From Vreelandella alkaliphila (GTDB lineage Bacteria > Pseudomonadota > Gammaproteobacteria > Pseudomonadales > Halomonadaceae): a DNA stretch of 64,000 nucleotides. Location: the NCBI RefSeq assembly GCF_016107625.1, contig NZ_JABASV010000001.1, positions 1 through 64,000 of the forward strand, read 5' to 3'. The position numbers were made by a program, and so were the translations under genes. Positions 40,303 through 48,440 of this stretch are shown in pieces. Numbering within the stretch: the stretch's first letter is position 1; every line of letters begins with the position of its first letter. Below the pieces are notes generated by a model that searched no databases, was not told where the DNA came from, and saw only the letters and a program-made list of their open reading frames with translations.

Positions 40303-40770
40303 ATGAAACGTTTACTACCTATTGCAGCATTGAGCATTCTCACGCTGGCAGGCTGTGCCAACACTGCGCCTTATTCAGGTGATGTGTACCGTGGTAATCA
40401 AGCGCAAACAGGCCAAAGCGTGACCTATGGCACCATCGTGGCGGTCCGTCCTGTACAAATCCAGGCAGACAGCCGTACAGGCAACCTGTTGGGCGGCGGT
40501 GGCGGTGCGGTCATCGGCGGCCTGCTGGGCAGTCAAGTTGGCGGTGGTTCTGGTCGTCAGCTAGCAACCGTTGCAGGCGCATTAGGTGGCGCAATTGCCG
40601 GTACCGCAGCAGAAGATCGCGCTAACCGCATTAATGCGCTGGAAATGGAAATTCGTCGCGACGACGGCACAGATGTGATCGTGGTTCAAAGCGCAGACCG
40701 TCAATATCAAGCAGGCCAGCGTGTTCGCCTGATCGGTAGCGGCGCTAACTTAAGCGTAGCTCCATACTAA
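40303..40770 (+). CDS. slyB: Glycine-zipper outer-membrane lipoprotein (SlyB/Pcp type)
   Basis: A 155-residue lipoprotein. The signal peptide ends in the lipobox LAGC (15-18), so Cys18 is lipidated. After a short linker and an SH3-like strand (YGTIVAVRPVQIQ), a Gly-rich double helix GGGGGAVIGGLLGSQVGGGSGRQLATVAGALGGAIAG forms the glycine-zipper 2TM domain. The C-terminal part is soluble. SlyB-type proteins stabilise the outer membrane and often answer to magnesium or PhoPQ; regulation here is not visible. AGGT lies about eight bases before the ATG. Family firm, symbol by best analogy. Confidence 0.82.
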   Translation: MKRLLPIAALSILTLAGCANTAPYSGDVYRGNQAQTGQSVTYGTIVAVRPVQIQADSRTGNLLGGGGGAVIGGLLGSQVGGGSGRQLATVAGALGGAIAGTAAEDRANRINALEMEIRRDDGTDVIVVQSADRQYQAGQRVRLIGSGANLSVAPY

Positions 40771-40823
40771 GTTCGTATTACCAAACGCTTCCTAGCCATT
40801 AACACAGGTAGCGCCGTAATAGA

Positions 40824-40860
40824 AAAATGCCCGACCAAGCCTACTTGGTCGGGCATTTTT
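40824..40860. terminator. Bidirectional terminator between slyB and the convergent membrane-protein gene
   Basis: AAATGCCCGACCAAG pairs with CTTGGTCGGGCATTT, with A residues before and T residues after, so it can work on both strands. Confidence 0.9.
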
Positions 40861-40892
40861 GTCGCCTTCGTTAATGGCTAACAAGGCATAAT

Positions 40893-41174
40893 TTAGTGAG
40901 CTACTTTATTGCTCGCCCAGCTTGCCAGCTTTGCGATTACTAAACCAATAATGGTCAACAGGATAACGACCAGAAGGATATCGACTGGACGAATCAGCGT
41001 TGTAGCCCCCAATACGGCTAATGCTGCCACCCATAAATAGCGATTTTCACCATGTGTTTTTAATACCTCAGGCAGCATTTTATCCAGCCCCTGACTGACA
41101 CTGCTATCCCAGCGTTTGTTCGCAAAGTAGGCAATTAGCACAAAGGCGATAACCCAAATCAAGAAGATCGTCAT
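40893..41174 (-). CDS. Small two-segment inner-membrane protein of unknown function
   Basis: I do not recognise a named family. The 93 residues contain an N-terminal hydrophobic helix (TIFLIWVIAFVLIAYFA), a short charged stretch (NKRWDSSVSQGLDKMLPEVLKTHGENR), a second hydrophobic segment (YLWVAALAVLGATTLI) and a third, longer one (VDILLVVILLTIIGLVIAKLASW), so two or three passes. GGAGCTGG precedes the ATG at a good distance, and codon use looks like its neighbours. It is divergent from slyD across a 179-base region with several hairpins. Confidence 0.75.
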   Translation of the reverse strand: MTIFLIWVIAFVLIAYFANKRWDSSVSQGLDKMLPEVLKTHGENRYLWVAALAVLGATTLIRPVDILLVVILLTIIGLVIAKLASWASNKVAH

Positions 41175-41274
41175 AACCAGCTCCAGTGAATGTTGTCTAA
41201 AGGGGGAAAAGAAGTTGTCGTAGGGTATCCCCGGTTACCCCGTGGCGCAATAGCGCCAAAGGAGTGAGAGGAGG

Positions 41275-41305
41275 AAAAAGCCTGCTTACCCCCTGACAAG
41301 CAGGC
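41275..41305 (-). terminator. Orphan minus-strand terminator-like hairpin in the slyD leader region
   Basis: On the minus strand GCCTGCTT pairs with AAGCAGGC around 10 bases and is followed by five T residues. No minus-strand gene ends here; the next minus-strand gene starts 100 bases further on at 41174. Nearby lie smaller hairpins TGGCGC/GCGCCA (41243-41258) and GGGTA/TACCC. It could end a short untranslated RNA, attenuate the 40893 gene, or act as a hairpin in the slyD 5' leader. Confidence 0.5.
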
Positions 41306-41353
41306 TCTCACGCGTTACCATGTTGGGACATGCACTCACCGAAAGGTTATTAA

Positions 41354-41836
41354 ATGCAAATTGCGCAAAACTCGGTTGTCGCGTTCCACTACACCCTGAC
41401 CAATGATGCAGGTGAAGTGCTAGACAGTTCCGAAGGCCGTGAGCCGCTGACGTATCTACACGGCGCTGGCAACATTATTCCGGGTCTGGAAAAAGAACTC
41501 GAAGGCCGTGCCGAAGGCGATAAGCTGAACGTAAAAGTAACCCCAGAAGAGGGCTACGGTGAAGTTCAAGAACAGCTGATGCAAGAAGTACCTCGCGATG
41601 CGTTCCAAGGTGTTGAAAGCATTGAGCCGGGCATGCAGTTCCAAGCCCAGACTCAAGGCGGCCCGCTGATGGTTACCGTCAAGAAAGTTGAAGGCGACAC
41701 AGTTGTAGTTGATGGCAACCACCCGCTGGCTGGCCAACATCTTAACTTCGATGTTGAGATTGCAACCGTTCGTGAAGCGAGCCAGGAAGAAGTCGAGCAC
41801 GGTCATGTGCACGGCGAAGGCGGCGTAGAGCACTAA
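41354..41836 (+). CDS. slyD: FKBP-type peptidyl-prolyl isomerase, SlyD-like
   Basis: A prolyl isomerase and chaperone; in E. coli SlyD also binds nickel and feeds hydrogenase maturation. The FKBP part covers QNSVVAFHYTLTNDAGEVLDSS and YLHGAGNIIPGLEKELEGRAEGD, with an inserted IF chaperone domain (about 70-120) and then LAGQHLNFDVEIATVREAS. The C-terminal tail EVEHGHVHGEGGVEH is short with four histidines, far less than the His/Cys-rich E. coli tail. The 160 residues fit short SlyD proteins. It lies next to nikR and the nickel importer. A strong terminator follows. Confidence 0.92.
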   Translation: MQIAQNSVVAFHYTLTNDAGEVLDSSEGREPLTYLHGAGNIIPGLEKELEGRAEGDKLNVKVTPEEGYGEVQEQLMQEVPRDAFQGVESIEPGMQFQAQTQGGPLMVTVKKVEGDTVVVDGNHPLAGQHLNFDVEIATVREASQEEVEHGHVHGEGGVEH

Positions 41837-41857
41837 GTTGCTTAACGCGTGCTTATA

Positions 41858-41881
41858 GGGCGGCCTAGAGCCGCCCTTTTT
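41858..41881 (+). terminator. Intrinsic terminator of slyD
   Basis: GGGCGGC/GCCGCCC with a 5-base loop is followed by five T residues, 22 bases after the slyD stop. It separates slyD from the convergent nikR. Confidence 0.88.
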
Positions 41882-41899
41882 AATGGGCGCTCCCCCGCT

Positions 41900-42301
41900 T
41901 TACTCCTCAGGGATAATCACCAACTGTCCATAGCGCACGCTACGTGACGATGTCACTTCATCAGAAAACTGCTTCAACGCGCTGCCCTGCCCCTTTAATA
42001 ACGCCACTTCCAGACAGCTGTCATGATTAATATGCACATGAAGCGTCGATAGCGTTAGATCATGATGATCATGAGAGTGTCGGGTTAAGCGTTTCGATAA
42101 ATCTCGCGCCGCATGATCGTACACATAGACGAGCGCGCCCATACACGGCGCTTCGGGCGCAACCTCCTCTTTGGCCTGCTTTAACCCACTGCGTGTTAAA
42201 TCGCGTATCGCTTCTGAGCGGTTTTGGTAGCCGCGCGCATGCATCAATGCATCGACCTCGCTCAGTAGTTCCTCATCCAGCGTTACCGTTACCCGTTGCA
42301 T
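41900..42301 (-). CDS. nikR: Nickel-responsive transcriptional regulator NikR
   Basis: NikR represses nickel uptake when nickel is plentiful. It has an N-terminal ribbon-helix-helix DNA-binding domain (MQRVTVTLDEELLSEVDALM...NRSEAIRDLTR) and a C-terminal ACT-like metal domain. The four high-affinity nickel ligands are all present: His77, His88 and His90 in TLHVH, and Cys96 (E. coli 76, 87, 89, 95). I chose the ATG at 42301 (133 residues, as in E. coli) after GGAGAG; upstream in-frame codons cross its own operator. It is divergent from nikA. Confidence 0.96.
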   Translation of the reverse strand: MQRVTVTLDEELLSEVDALMHARGYQNRSEAIRDLTRSGLKQAKEEVAPEAPCMGALVYVYDHAARDLSKRLTRHSHDHHDLTLSTLHVHINHDSCLEVALLKGQGSALKQFSDEVTSSRSVRYGQLVIIPEE

Positions 42302-42358
42302 ATTCTCTCCTAAACTAACGCCGCAAGCGCGGTGCTGCCGTGACTTCCAGCCCTTAGA

Positions 42359-42386
42359 GTATGATGTTATTGTAAAAACATCATAC
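42359..42386. promoter_or_regulatory. NikR operator between nikR and nikA
   Basis: GTATGA-N16-TCATAC is an exact match to the E. coli NikR consensus, and the symmetry continues inward so each arm is 10 bp (GTATGATGTT and AACATCATAC, 8 bases apart). It lies 21 bases before the nikA ATG and 57 bases from the nikR start, placed to control nikA and possibly nikR itself. Confidence 0.95.
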
Positions 42387-42407
42387 GGTTGGTTTCTGGG
42401 GTGTCTC

Positions 42408-43988
42408 ATGCGTCGTACTATCTTACTGGGTCTGGCGGCTACGTGCGTCGCGTTTAGCTCCCCCGCCATCAGCAAAGAGCAATTGGTGTTGGCAATCGGC
42501 GGAGAGCCCGAGCAGGGATTCGACCCACTGCTTGGCTGGGGCCAGTACGGTAGTCCGCTTTTTCAATCGACGTTGCTAACCCGCGGACATGACCTTACAC
42601 CAGAAGCCGGTTTGGCTACCGCGTGGACACTGTCAGAAGACCGACTCACCTGGATACTCACTCTGCGCGATGACGCTCGCTTTAGTGACGGCACACCGTT
42701 GACTGCCAAGGATGTTGCCTACACCTTTAATGCCGCAAAGCAAGCCGGTGGCCGGGCCGATTTAAGCGCACTGAACAAAGCCAGCGCCATCGATAATACA
42801 ACCGTGGAGCTCTCTTTAAACGCGCCGCGTATTACCTTCATCGATCAGTTAATGACGCTTGGTATCGTTCCTGACGCTAACAGAGAAAACGGTTATCGCG
42901 AAGGGTACGGTAGACAACCGCTAGGCTCAGGCCCTTATCGGTTAGTTGAATGGCAAGAGGGCGAGCAACTAATTGTTGAGCGGAATTCCTATTTCCATGG
43001 CCCCATACCGCCCTTTGAACGACTGGTGTTTGTATTTACTGGCGAAGAGTCCACGTTAAGCGCGGCCCATGCTGGACAGCTCGACCTTGCCGCTGTAACG
43101 CCAGCACTCGCCACCAATCTGCCAAGCGATATGCAGCGCATCGTAATGGAAAGCGTCGATAATCGAGGTATTCTGTTTCCTATGCAGCCTGCCACGGGCG
43201 AGCAGGCCGCGTCTGGTGCGCCTATCGGTAACGATGTTACTGCCGATAGTGCGATACGCCGGGCGGTTAATCTTGCCCTTGATCGAAACACCCTCGTTGA
43301 CGTCGCCCTAAATGGTTTTGGACGCCCCGCCTTTGGCCCTGCCGATGGGCTACCCTGGAGCCTGGATGACGAAGCCTTTACAGCGCCCGACAGCGACCGT
43401 GCCAATGCGCTACTCGATGCAGCAGGCTGGGAGCGCCATGCCGACGGGCTACGCTATAAAAACGGCCAGCCCGCCCGTTTTCGCTTGACCTACCCTGCCA
43501 GCGACACCAATCGCCAACTGCTCGCTCAGGTAAGCGCCGAGATGGTACGCCCGCTGGGCATTGAGATGCAGCCGACAGGCCGTCACTGGGACGAAATACA
43601 GCGTGAAGCACTGCACCAAGACGCCATCGTCTTCGGCTTTGGCAGCCACAGCCCACAAGAGGTGTACTACCTGTTTCATAGCCAGCACGCCGGGTTTGGC
43701 TTCTATAACAGTGGCTATTACTCAAACGCGACAGTGGATAACCACCTAGAAGCCGCTCAAGCGGCCGCAGGGGCAGAAGAAGCGAACCGCCACTGGCAAG
43801 CCGCCCAGTGGGATGGCAATACGGGCTATGGCTTTAGGGGAGATACTAGCTGGGCATGGATGGTTAACCTAGCCCATGTATATGCAGCCAATACCTGCCT
43901 GGACCTTGGGGAATTAGGCATTGCGCCTCACGGCCACGGCTGGCCAATTACCGCCAACCTGCTTGAATGGCGCTGGACGTGCGATTGA
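42408..43988 (+). CDS. nikA: Nickel ABC transporter substrate-binding protein NikA
   Basis: This is the periplasmic binding protein of the nickel importer, in the SBP_bac_5 (dipeptide/nickel) family. A signal peptide covers about 1-22 (MRRTILLGLAATCVAFSSPAIS). The mature start KEQLVLAIGGEPEQGFDPLLGWGQYGSPLFQSTLLTRG and LRDDARFSDGTPLTAKDVAYTFNAA are NikA-type. At 526 residues it is normal. The true ligand is probably a nickel chelate, which sequence alone cannot prove; the NikR operator 21 bases upstream supports nickel. The stop lies inside the start region of nikB. Confidence 0.93.
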   Translation: MRRTILLGLAATCVAFSSPAISKEQLVLAIGGEPEQGFDPLLGWGQYGSPLFQSTLLTRGHDLTPEAGLATAWTLSEDRLTWILTLRDDARFSDGTPLTAKDVAYTFNAAKQAGGRADLSALNKASAIDNTTVELSLNAPRITFIDQLMTLGIVPDANRENGYREGYGRQPLGSGPYRLVEWQEGEQLIVERNSYFHGPIPPFERLVFVFTGEESTLSAAHAGQLDLAAVTPALATNLPSDMQRIVMESVDNRGILFPMQPATGEQAASGAPIGNDVTADSAIRRAVNLALDRNTLVDVALNGFGRPAFGPADGLPWSLDDEAFTAPDSDRANALLDAAGWERHADGLRYKNGQPARFRLTYPASDTNRQLLAQVSAEMVRPLGIEMQPTGRHWDEIQREALHQDAIVFGFGSHSPQEVYYLFHSQHAGFGFYNSGYYSNATVDNHLEAAQAAAGAEEANRHWQAAQWDGNTGYGFRGDTSWAWMVNLAHVYAANTCLDLGELGIAPHGHGWPITANLLEWRWTCD

Positions 43989-44959
43989 TTAAGATCCTGG
44001 CAAGCCGCTTAGTACGGCTAGCATTGGTATTGCTGTGCGTCGCGATGGTGACGTTTGGGTTAGTCATGCTGTCGCCTATTGACCCTGTAGACGCCTATCT
44101 TGGCCCCCAAATGGCACAGGTAAGCCCCGAACAACGCGCCCTGATCGCTGAAAGGTGGGACTTTGATGCCTCGCCTGCCGTTCAATTTGGTCATTGGCTG
44201 AGCCAATTGCTAAGTGGCGAGCTAGGTTGGAGCCATATCTACAATCAATCGGTTAGCGAAGTTATCAATCAACGTTTCCAACGCTCTTTTATCTTGCTGG
44301 GTAGCGCTTGGCTAATGTCGCTGCTTGTTGGCTTTGCGCTGGGCGTCATCGCCGGTGCGAAAGAAGGCTCACCACTCGACCGGATGATTAGTGGCTACGC
44401 CTATGTCACCGCCTCAACGCCTGCTTTTTGGCTTGGCATGCTGGCAGTGCTGCTGTTCTCCGTTTATCTCGGCTGGACCCCGACCTGCTGCGCCGGGCCG
44501 GTGGGCGTACTCAACCAAGACGTTAGCATGCTGACTCGATTGCACCACTTAGTACTACCAATGACGACACTGGCCCTGCTAGGCATCGCCACAATCACCC
44601 TTCACACCCGCGCACGCATGATAGCGCTGATGAACTCCGAAATCGCCCTTCACGCTTTTGCCCAAGGAGCCAGCCGATCAGATATCGCCTGGCGTCATGG
44701 CCTACGTCATGCCAGCCTCCCGGCACTAACGCTCGCTTTTGCTTCGCTGGGAGAGTTGTTTGGCGGCTCAATATTAATCGAGCAGGTATTTGCCTACCCC
44801 GGCCTTGGACAAGCCACTGTTGAAGCAGGACTACGTAGTGACGTCCCCCTACTGCTTGGGATAGCGCTATTTACCGCGCTGTTTGTCAGTGTCGGCAATC
44901 TGATCGCAGATAGCCTGTATCCACTTATCGACCCACGCATGGCACAGGAACAGCTATGA
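43967..44959 (+). CDS. nikB: Nickel ABC transporter permease NikB
   Basis: First membrane subunit of the importer. It has six hydrophobic segments and the DppB-type pattern: VRLALVLLCVAMVTFGLVMLSPIDPVDAYLG at the start, the cytoplasmic EAA-like loop FAQGASRSDIAWRHGLRHASLPALT, then GGSILIEQVFAYPGLGQATVEA. The length of up to 330 residues fits. The ATG at 43967 overlaps nikA by 22 bases; GTG at 43979 or TTG at 43985 are alternatives, since no ribosome-binding site decides the matter. The stop overlaps nikC by four bases. Confidence 0.9.
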   Translation: MALDVRLIKILASRLVRLALVLLCVAMVTFGLVMLSPIDPVDAYLGPQMAQVSPEQRALIAERWDFDASPAVQFGHWLSQLLSGELGWSHIYNQSVSEVINQRFQRSFILLGSAWLMSLLVGFALGVIAGAKEGSPLDRMISGYAYVTASTPAFWLGMLAVLLFSVYLGWTPTCCAGPVGVLNQDVSMLTRLHHLVLPMTTLALLGIATITLHTRARMIALMNSEIALHAFAQGASRSDIAWRHGLRHASLPALTLAFASLGELFGGSILIEQVFAYPGLGQATVEAGLRSDVPLLLGIALFTALFVSVGNLIADSLYPLIDPRMAQEQL

Positions 44960-45756
44960 GGATGATCCAACCACGCTTAGCCGCCGCTGGCTATATTGGT
45001 CTTCTACTCATAGTGTTGGTTTTGCTGATAAGTAGCCCATGGTGGGCAGGTCATAGCGCGGCACAAATGCAGTTTGATGCGCGCCTTATGCCACCGAGCA
45101 CCAGCCATTGGCTGGGCACCGACGCTTTGGGACGCGAGCTATGGTCGCGAACACTGGCTGGGTTAAGGCTCAGCTTTTGGGTAGGGCTAAGCGCTGCGCT
45201 ACTCGGCACACTCATTGCGTTGACACTAGCGACGCTAGCCACACTTTCAACCACGTTAGATGCGCTCGTTAGCCTGCTGATTGACACACTGCTAAGCGTA
45301 CCGCATCTGATATTGCTACTACTGTTAGCCTTTGCTTTAGGTGGTGGTACACAGGCAGTGATTATTGCCGTGGCGCTTACCCATTGGCCAAGTTTAGCTA
45401 GGATACTGCGGGCGGAACTCTTTTCATTACGCCATGCTCCCTATGTCGCTATTTCCCAGGCACTAGGAAAAAGCCGCCGTTTTATTTTAGTACACCACTT
45501 ACTCCCCCATTTAATTCCCCAGTGCATTGTTGGCGCACTGTTGTTGTTTCCTCACGCCATTCTGCATGAAGCCGCACTGACTTTTCTGGGCGTAGGTTTA
45601 GACCCAACCCAACCCGCTATCGGGGTATTACTCGCCGATGCCATGCGCTACTTAACCGGGGGCTTTTGGTGGTTAGGGGTATTCCCAGGCCTAGGGCTAC
45701 TGCTGATGGTGCTATCGATTGATCGTTTAGCGGTGCAATTGCGTCGCGCTCTATAA
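44956..45756 (+). CDS. nikC: Nickel ABC transporter permease NikC
   Basis: Second membrane subunit, DppC type. After an N-terminal membrane segment comes the periplasmic ...MPPSTSHWLGTDALGRELWSRTLAGLRLSFWVG, characteristic of the family. The EAA loop is ALGKSRRFILVHHLLPHLIPQCIVGALLLFPHAILHEAALTFLGVGLDPTQP. Six hydrophobic segments are visible in 266 residues (E. coli 277). It starts with ATG inside the nikB stop (ATGA) and nikD follows 15 bases later, so it belongs to the nikABCDE operon. Confidence 0.92.
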   Translation: MRMIQPRLAAAGYIGLLLIVLVLLISSPWWAGHSAAQMQFDARLMPPSTSHWLGTDALGRELWSRTLAGLRLSFWVGLSAALLGTLIALTLATLATLSTTLDALVSLLIDTLLSVPHLILLLLLAFALGGGTQAVIIAVALTHWPSLARILRAELFSLRHAPYVAISQALGKSRRFILVHHLLPHLIPQCIVGALLLFPHAILHEAALTFLGVGLDPTQPAIGVLLADAMRYLTGGFWWLGVFPGLGLLLMVLSIDRLAVQLRRAL

Positions 45757-45771
45757 CGGGAGGAAGCTAGC

Positions 45772-46626
45772 ATGCTGAATATAGAGAACCTGACGCTGCA
45801 ATTGCCCTACTACAAGCACTGGTGGCGACGAGAGTGGACCACCTGCATTGATAACCTGTCGTTAAGCATACAACCTGGTGAAGTACATGCCGTCATTGGT
45901 GCATCTGGCGCCGGAAAAAGCCTGCTAGCTTACACAATTATGGGTTTACTGCCGGAAGCGGCAAAAACCAGTGGTCAGCTATTTTTTAAAGATGCGCCAT
46001 TGACCACTGAGCGCCAGCGCCAGCTAAGAGGCCGCCAGTTGGCCCTCATTCCGCAATCGCTCAATGCCCTAGACCCTCTCGCGAGTAGTCAACGCCAAGT
46101 CAGTTGGGCGGCTCGCCGGGCAGGGCAAAGCAAGACCGTCGCTTGGCGCAGCGCACAGCGCGCACTAAATCATTATCAGCTCAATCATCACGCCCAACAG
46201 GCATACCCCCACCAGCTTTCAGGCGGCATGGCGCGACGTGTTTTAGCCGCCATGGCCCAAATAGGTAACGCTAGCCTGATTATTGCCGACGAACCAAGCG
46301 TAGGTCTGGATCCTCAACAGCGCGATCGTGTATTGGCCTCTCTAAAGGCACTCGCGCTTGAGGGGAAGGCCATCATGCTAATTACCCACGATTTGCGCCA
46401 TGCATTACCCATAGCCGACCATGTAACGATACTGCGCCAGGGAAAGTGCATTGAAGCCACCCCTGCCATTGCCTTTCAAGGCAATGGGGAACAGCTTAAA
46501 AGCACCTATGCCTGCGCGCTATGGAATGCGCTACCCGACAACACCTTTAGTACTCAGGTGCGTGCTAAAGAAAGCGCCACCCATGCTGATGCCATCGACC
46601 CGCCTAAGGAGCCAACCATTGCTTGA
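45772..46626 (+). CDS. nikD: Nickel ABC transporter ATP-binding protein NikD
   Basis: One of two ATPases powering the importer. Walker A GASGAGKS, Q-loop in IPQSLNALDPLA, ABC signature LSGGMARRV, Walker B LIIADEPSVGLD and the H-loop ITHD are all present. The oligopeptide-type Q-loop wording suits NikD/DppD. The 284 residues are slightly longer than E. coli's 254, mainly through a C-terminal tail lacking the usual oligopeptide C-terminal motif. GGGAGG lies seven bases before the ATG. nikE begins inside its final codons. Confidence 0.92.
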   Translation: MLNIENLTLQLPYYKHWWRREWTTCIDNLSLSIQPGEVHAVIGASGAGKSLLAYTIMGLLPEAAKTSGQLFFKDAPLTTERQRQLRGRQLALIPQSLNALDPLASSQRQVSWAARRAGQSKTVAWRSAQRALNHYQLNHHAQQAYPHQLSGGMARRVLAAMAQIGNASLIIADEPSVGLDPQQRDRVLASLKALALEGKAIMLITHDLRHALPIADHVTILRQGKCIEATPAIAFQGNGEQLKSTYACALWNALPDNTFSTQVRAKESATHADAIDPPKEPTIA

Positions 46627-47260
46627 TGCGCAAAAAATAACCTTTGGCTTCCGTTCTCAAGCACCTCTATTAACGCAACTTTCGCTATCACTGGAACGGG
46701 GTGAATGGCTGGGGCTAAGCGGTGACTCAGGGGCAGGCAAATCTACGCTGGGAAAACTCTTGGCTGGCTTACTGCGGCCACAACAGGGTGGGATTTATGC
46801 CGACGATAAGCCATTCCCCTCTCGTGGACTGCGGCCGGTACAGTGGCTGCCGCAATCACCGGAGCTTGCCATCAACCCACGCTGGCGAGTAAAGAAAGTA
46901 CTCTGCGAAGCATGGTGCCCTTCCGAATCATTAATGCAGGACTTTGGCATCCAACCTGATTGGCTATCGCGTTTTCCAAGTACCTTATCTGGTGGAGAAT
47001 TACAGCGGGTATGCGTATTGCGGGCGTTAGCCCCAGGTGTGCGCTATCTGATCGCTGATGAAATATCGACTATGCTCGATCCCATCACCCAAGTGGAGCT
47101 ATGGCAGGCAATAAAAAAGGTTGCCGACCGCCACCAGCTTGGCGTGCTAGTGATCAGCCATGACGCGGCACTGCTAGCGCGATTGTGTACTCGACGCCTC
47201 CATTTACAAGGCACGCTTAATGCAGTTCACGACGCTCGAAGCGCCATAAACCAATGCTAA
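46619..47260 (+). CDS. nikE: Nickel ABC transporter ATP-binding protein NikE
   Basis: Second ATPase of the importer. Walker A GDSGAGKST, signature LSGGELQRV, Walker B YLIADEISTMLD (usual ADEP is ADEI here) and H-loop VISHD are present. The best start is TTG at 46619, seven bases after AAGGAG, overlapping the nikD stop and giving 213 residues. An in-frame ATG at 46451 would overlap nikD by 176 bases with non-homologous residues. The protein is therefore shorter than E. coli NikE (268), ending soon after the H-loop. Its 3' end overlaps the convergent MFS gene by 44 bases. Confidence 0.88.
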   Translation: MLDAQKITFGFRSQAPLLTQLSLSLERGEWLGLSGDSGAGKSTLGKLLAGLLRPQQGGIYADDKPFPSRGLRPVQWLPQSPELAINPRWRVKKVLCEAWCPSESLMQDFGIQPDWLSRFPSTLSGGELQRVCVLRALAPGVRYLIADEISTMLDPITQVELWQAIKKVADRHQLGVLVISHDAALLARLCTRRLHLQGTLNAVHDARSAINQC

Positions 47261-48404
47261 TGATTAGCGTGACGCAAAGCAGTAGCCAAGACCCCACCGC
47301 TACGCCCTGCCACTGCGCCCAGCGCCAAAATGGCTCTAGCCAGAATCCACCAATACTTGCCCCGAGGTAGTAAAACACCAAGTAAAGCGCTGAGGCACTG
47401 CCCCTAGCACCTTGTGCATAGCGCCCTACCCAACTAGAGGCCAGAGAGTGTGCTAAGAAAAACCCAAACGCGTTAATAGTGAGGCCAACAATAATCAGCG
47501 GCAGAGCATTGGCCAGCGTTACCGCCGTACCTAGCATCAAAATTAAGATGCCCACGCTCATGCAGCTCGCGGGTAAAAAACGTCCGGCTAATCGGCCTGA
47601 TACCGTAGAGCCAAGCGTCCCTCCCAGATACGTCAGAAAAATCAGCCCCAAGCTGCTAGCCGCCAATTGATAAGGCTCCTCAGCCAAACGGAACGTAATA
47701 TAGCTGTACTGATTGATAAAAATAAGAAAGTTAATTCCGCCCAGGCAATAAGCCGCCAACAGCACCGGCGTGCGTAGATGCCCGAGCAGATCATCGGCCG
47801 CTTGGCGAAATTTAAAACGCTTGGGTGTAAAGGCCCGACTATTGGGTAGCAGTCGCCAAAAAACCGCGCACCCGGCTACCGTCATGATTCCTACCGCTAA
47901 AAATGCCGCCGAGGGGCCACCTAAGGTCGCCGCTCCACCGCCTACAATTCGGCCGCTAATACCGCCCAGCGAATTGGCACCAATATACAGACCAACCGCA
48001 CTGAGCAAAGCGGGCTTTTCAAACTCATCCCCCATCCATGCAATCGCAACGGCTGGCAACCCGCCCAGCACAAAACCCTGCAGTAAACGCAGCAATAATA
48101 AGCTTTCGAACGTAGGTGCAAAAGCCAATGCGAGGGAGAGACCGCCTGCTAATAGCAACGTGATGCGCATAATAGCCTCACGACCAATCGCATCAGACAG
48201 CGGGCCAAATACGAGTAGCGCGAAAGCAAGGGAAAGCGTGGAGGCGGACATTAAAAAACTAACACCTAAGGTAGATACCCCATAGGTGTCCTTCAGCCCG
48301 GGTAGCAGCGGTTGCGGGACATATAAGTTGATAAAAACAAGGAACGACCCCAGACAAAGAGCCGCAGTCGCGCGCCACCAGGCGCGCGTTCTAGCCTCAA
48401 TCAT
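47217..48404 (-). CDS. MFS transporter, YnfM-like
   Basis: A 395-residue major facilitator with twelve predicted membrane segments. The loop 2-3 motif appears as FGPLSDAIGREAIMRIT, and a second copy-like loop TVSGRLAGRFLP lies at mid-protein, as usual for the two six-helix halves. Sequence character (FINLYVPQPLLPGLKDTYGVS at the start) resembles the YnfM/arabinose-efflux-type group; the substrate is unknown. No strong ribosome-binding site precedes the ATG. It lies 36 bases after the NlpC/P60 gene on the same strand, so the two may be cotranscribed. Its last 44 bases overlap nikE tail to tail. Confidence 0.85.
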   Translation of the reverse strand: MIEARTRAWWRATAALCLGSFLVFINLYVPQPLLPGLKDTYGVSTLGVSFLMSASTLSLAFALLVFGPLSDAIGREAIMRITLLLAGGLSLALAFAPTFESLLLLRLLQGFVLGGLPAVAIAWMGDEFEKPALLSAVGLYIGANSLGGISGRIVGGGAATLGGPSAAFLAVGIMTVAGCAVFWRLLPNSRAFTPKRFKFRQAADDLLGHLRTPVLLAAYCLGGINFLIFINQYSYITFRLAEEPYQLAASSLGLIFLTYLGGTLGSTVSGRLAGRFLPASCMSVGILILMLGTAVTLANALPLIIVGLTINAFGFFLAHSLASSWVGRYAQGARGSASALYLVFYYLGASIGGFWLEPFWRWAQWQGVAVGSWLLLCVTLIISIGLWRFERRELH

Positions 48405-48440
48405 GTGATGTCCACACTATACAAAGCTGATAGCAGACAT

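Noticed and set aside
42302..42475. Longer NikR starting upstream
   Set aside because: It would read through the NikR operator and into nikA; the 133-residue form equals the family length and has GGAGAG.
46451..46618. ATG-initiated, longer form of NikE
   Set aside because: It would overlap nikD by 176 bases with residues unlike any ABC ATPase N-terminus, while TTG at 46619 has an ideal AAGGAG.
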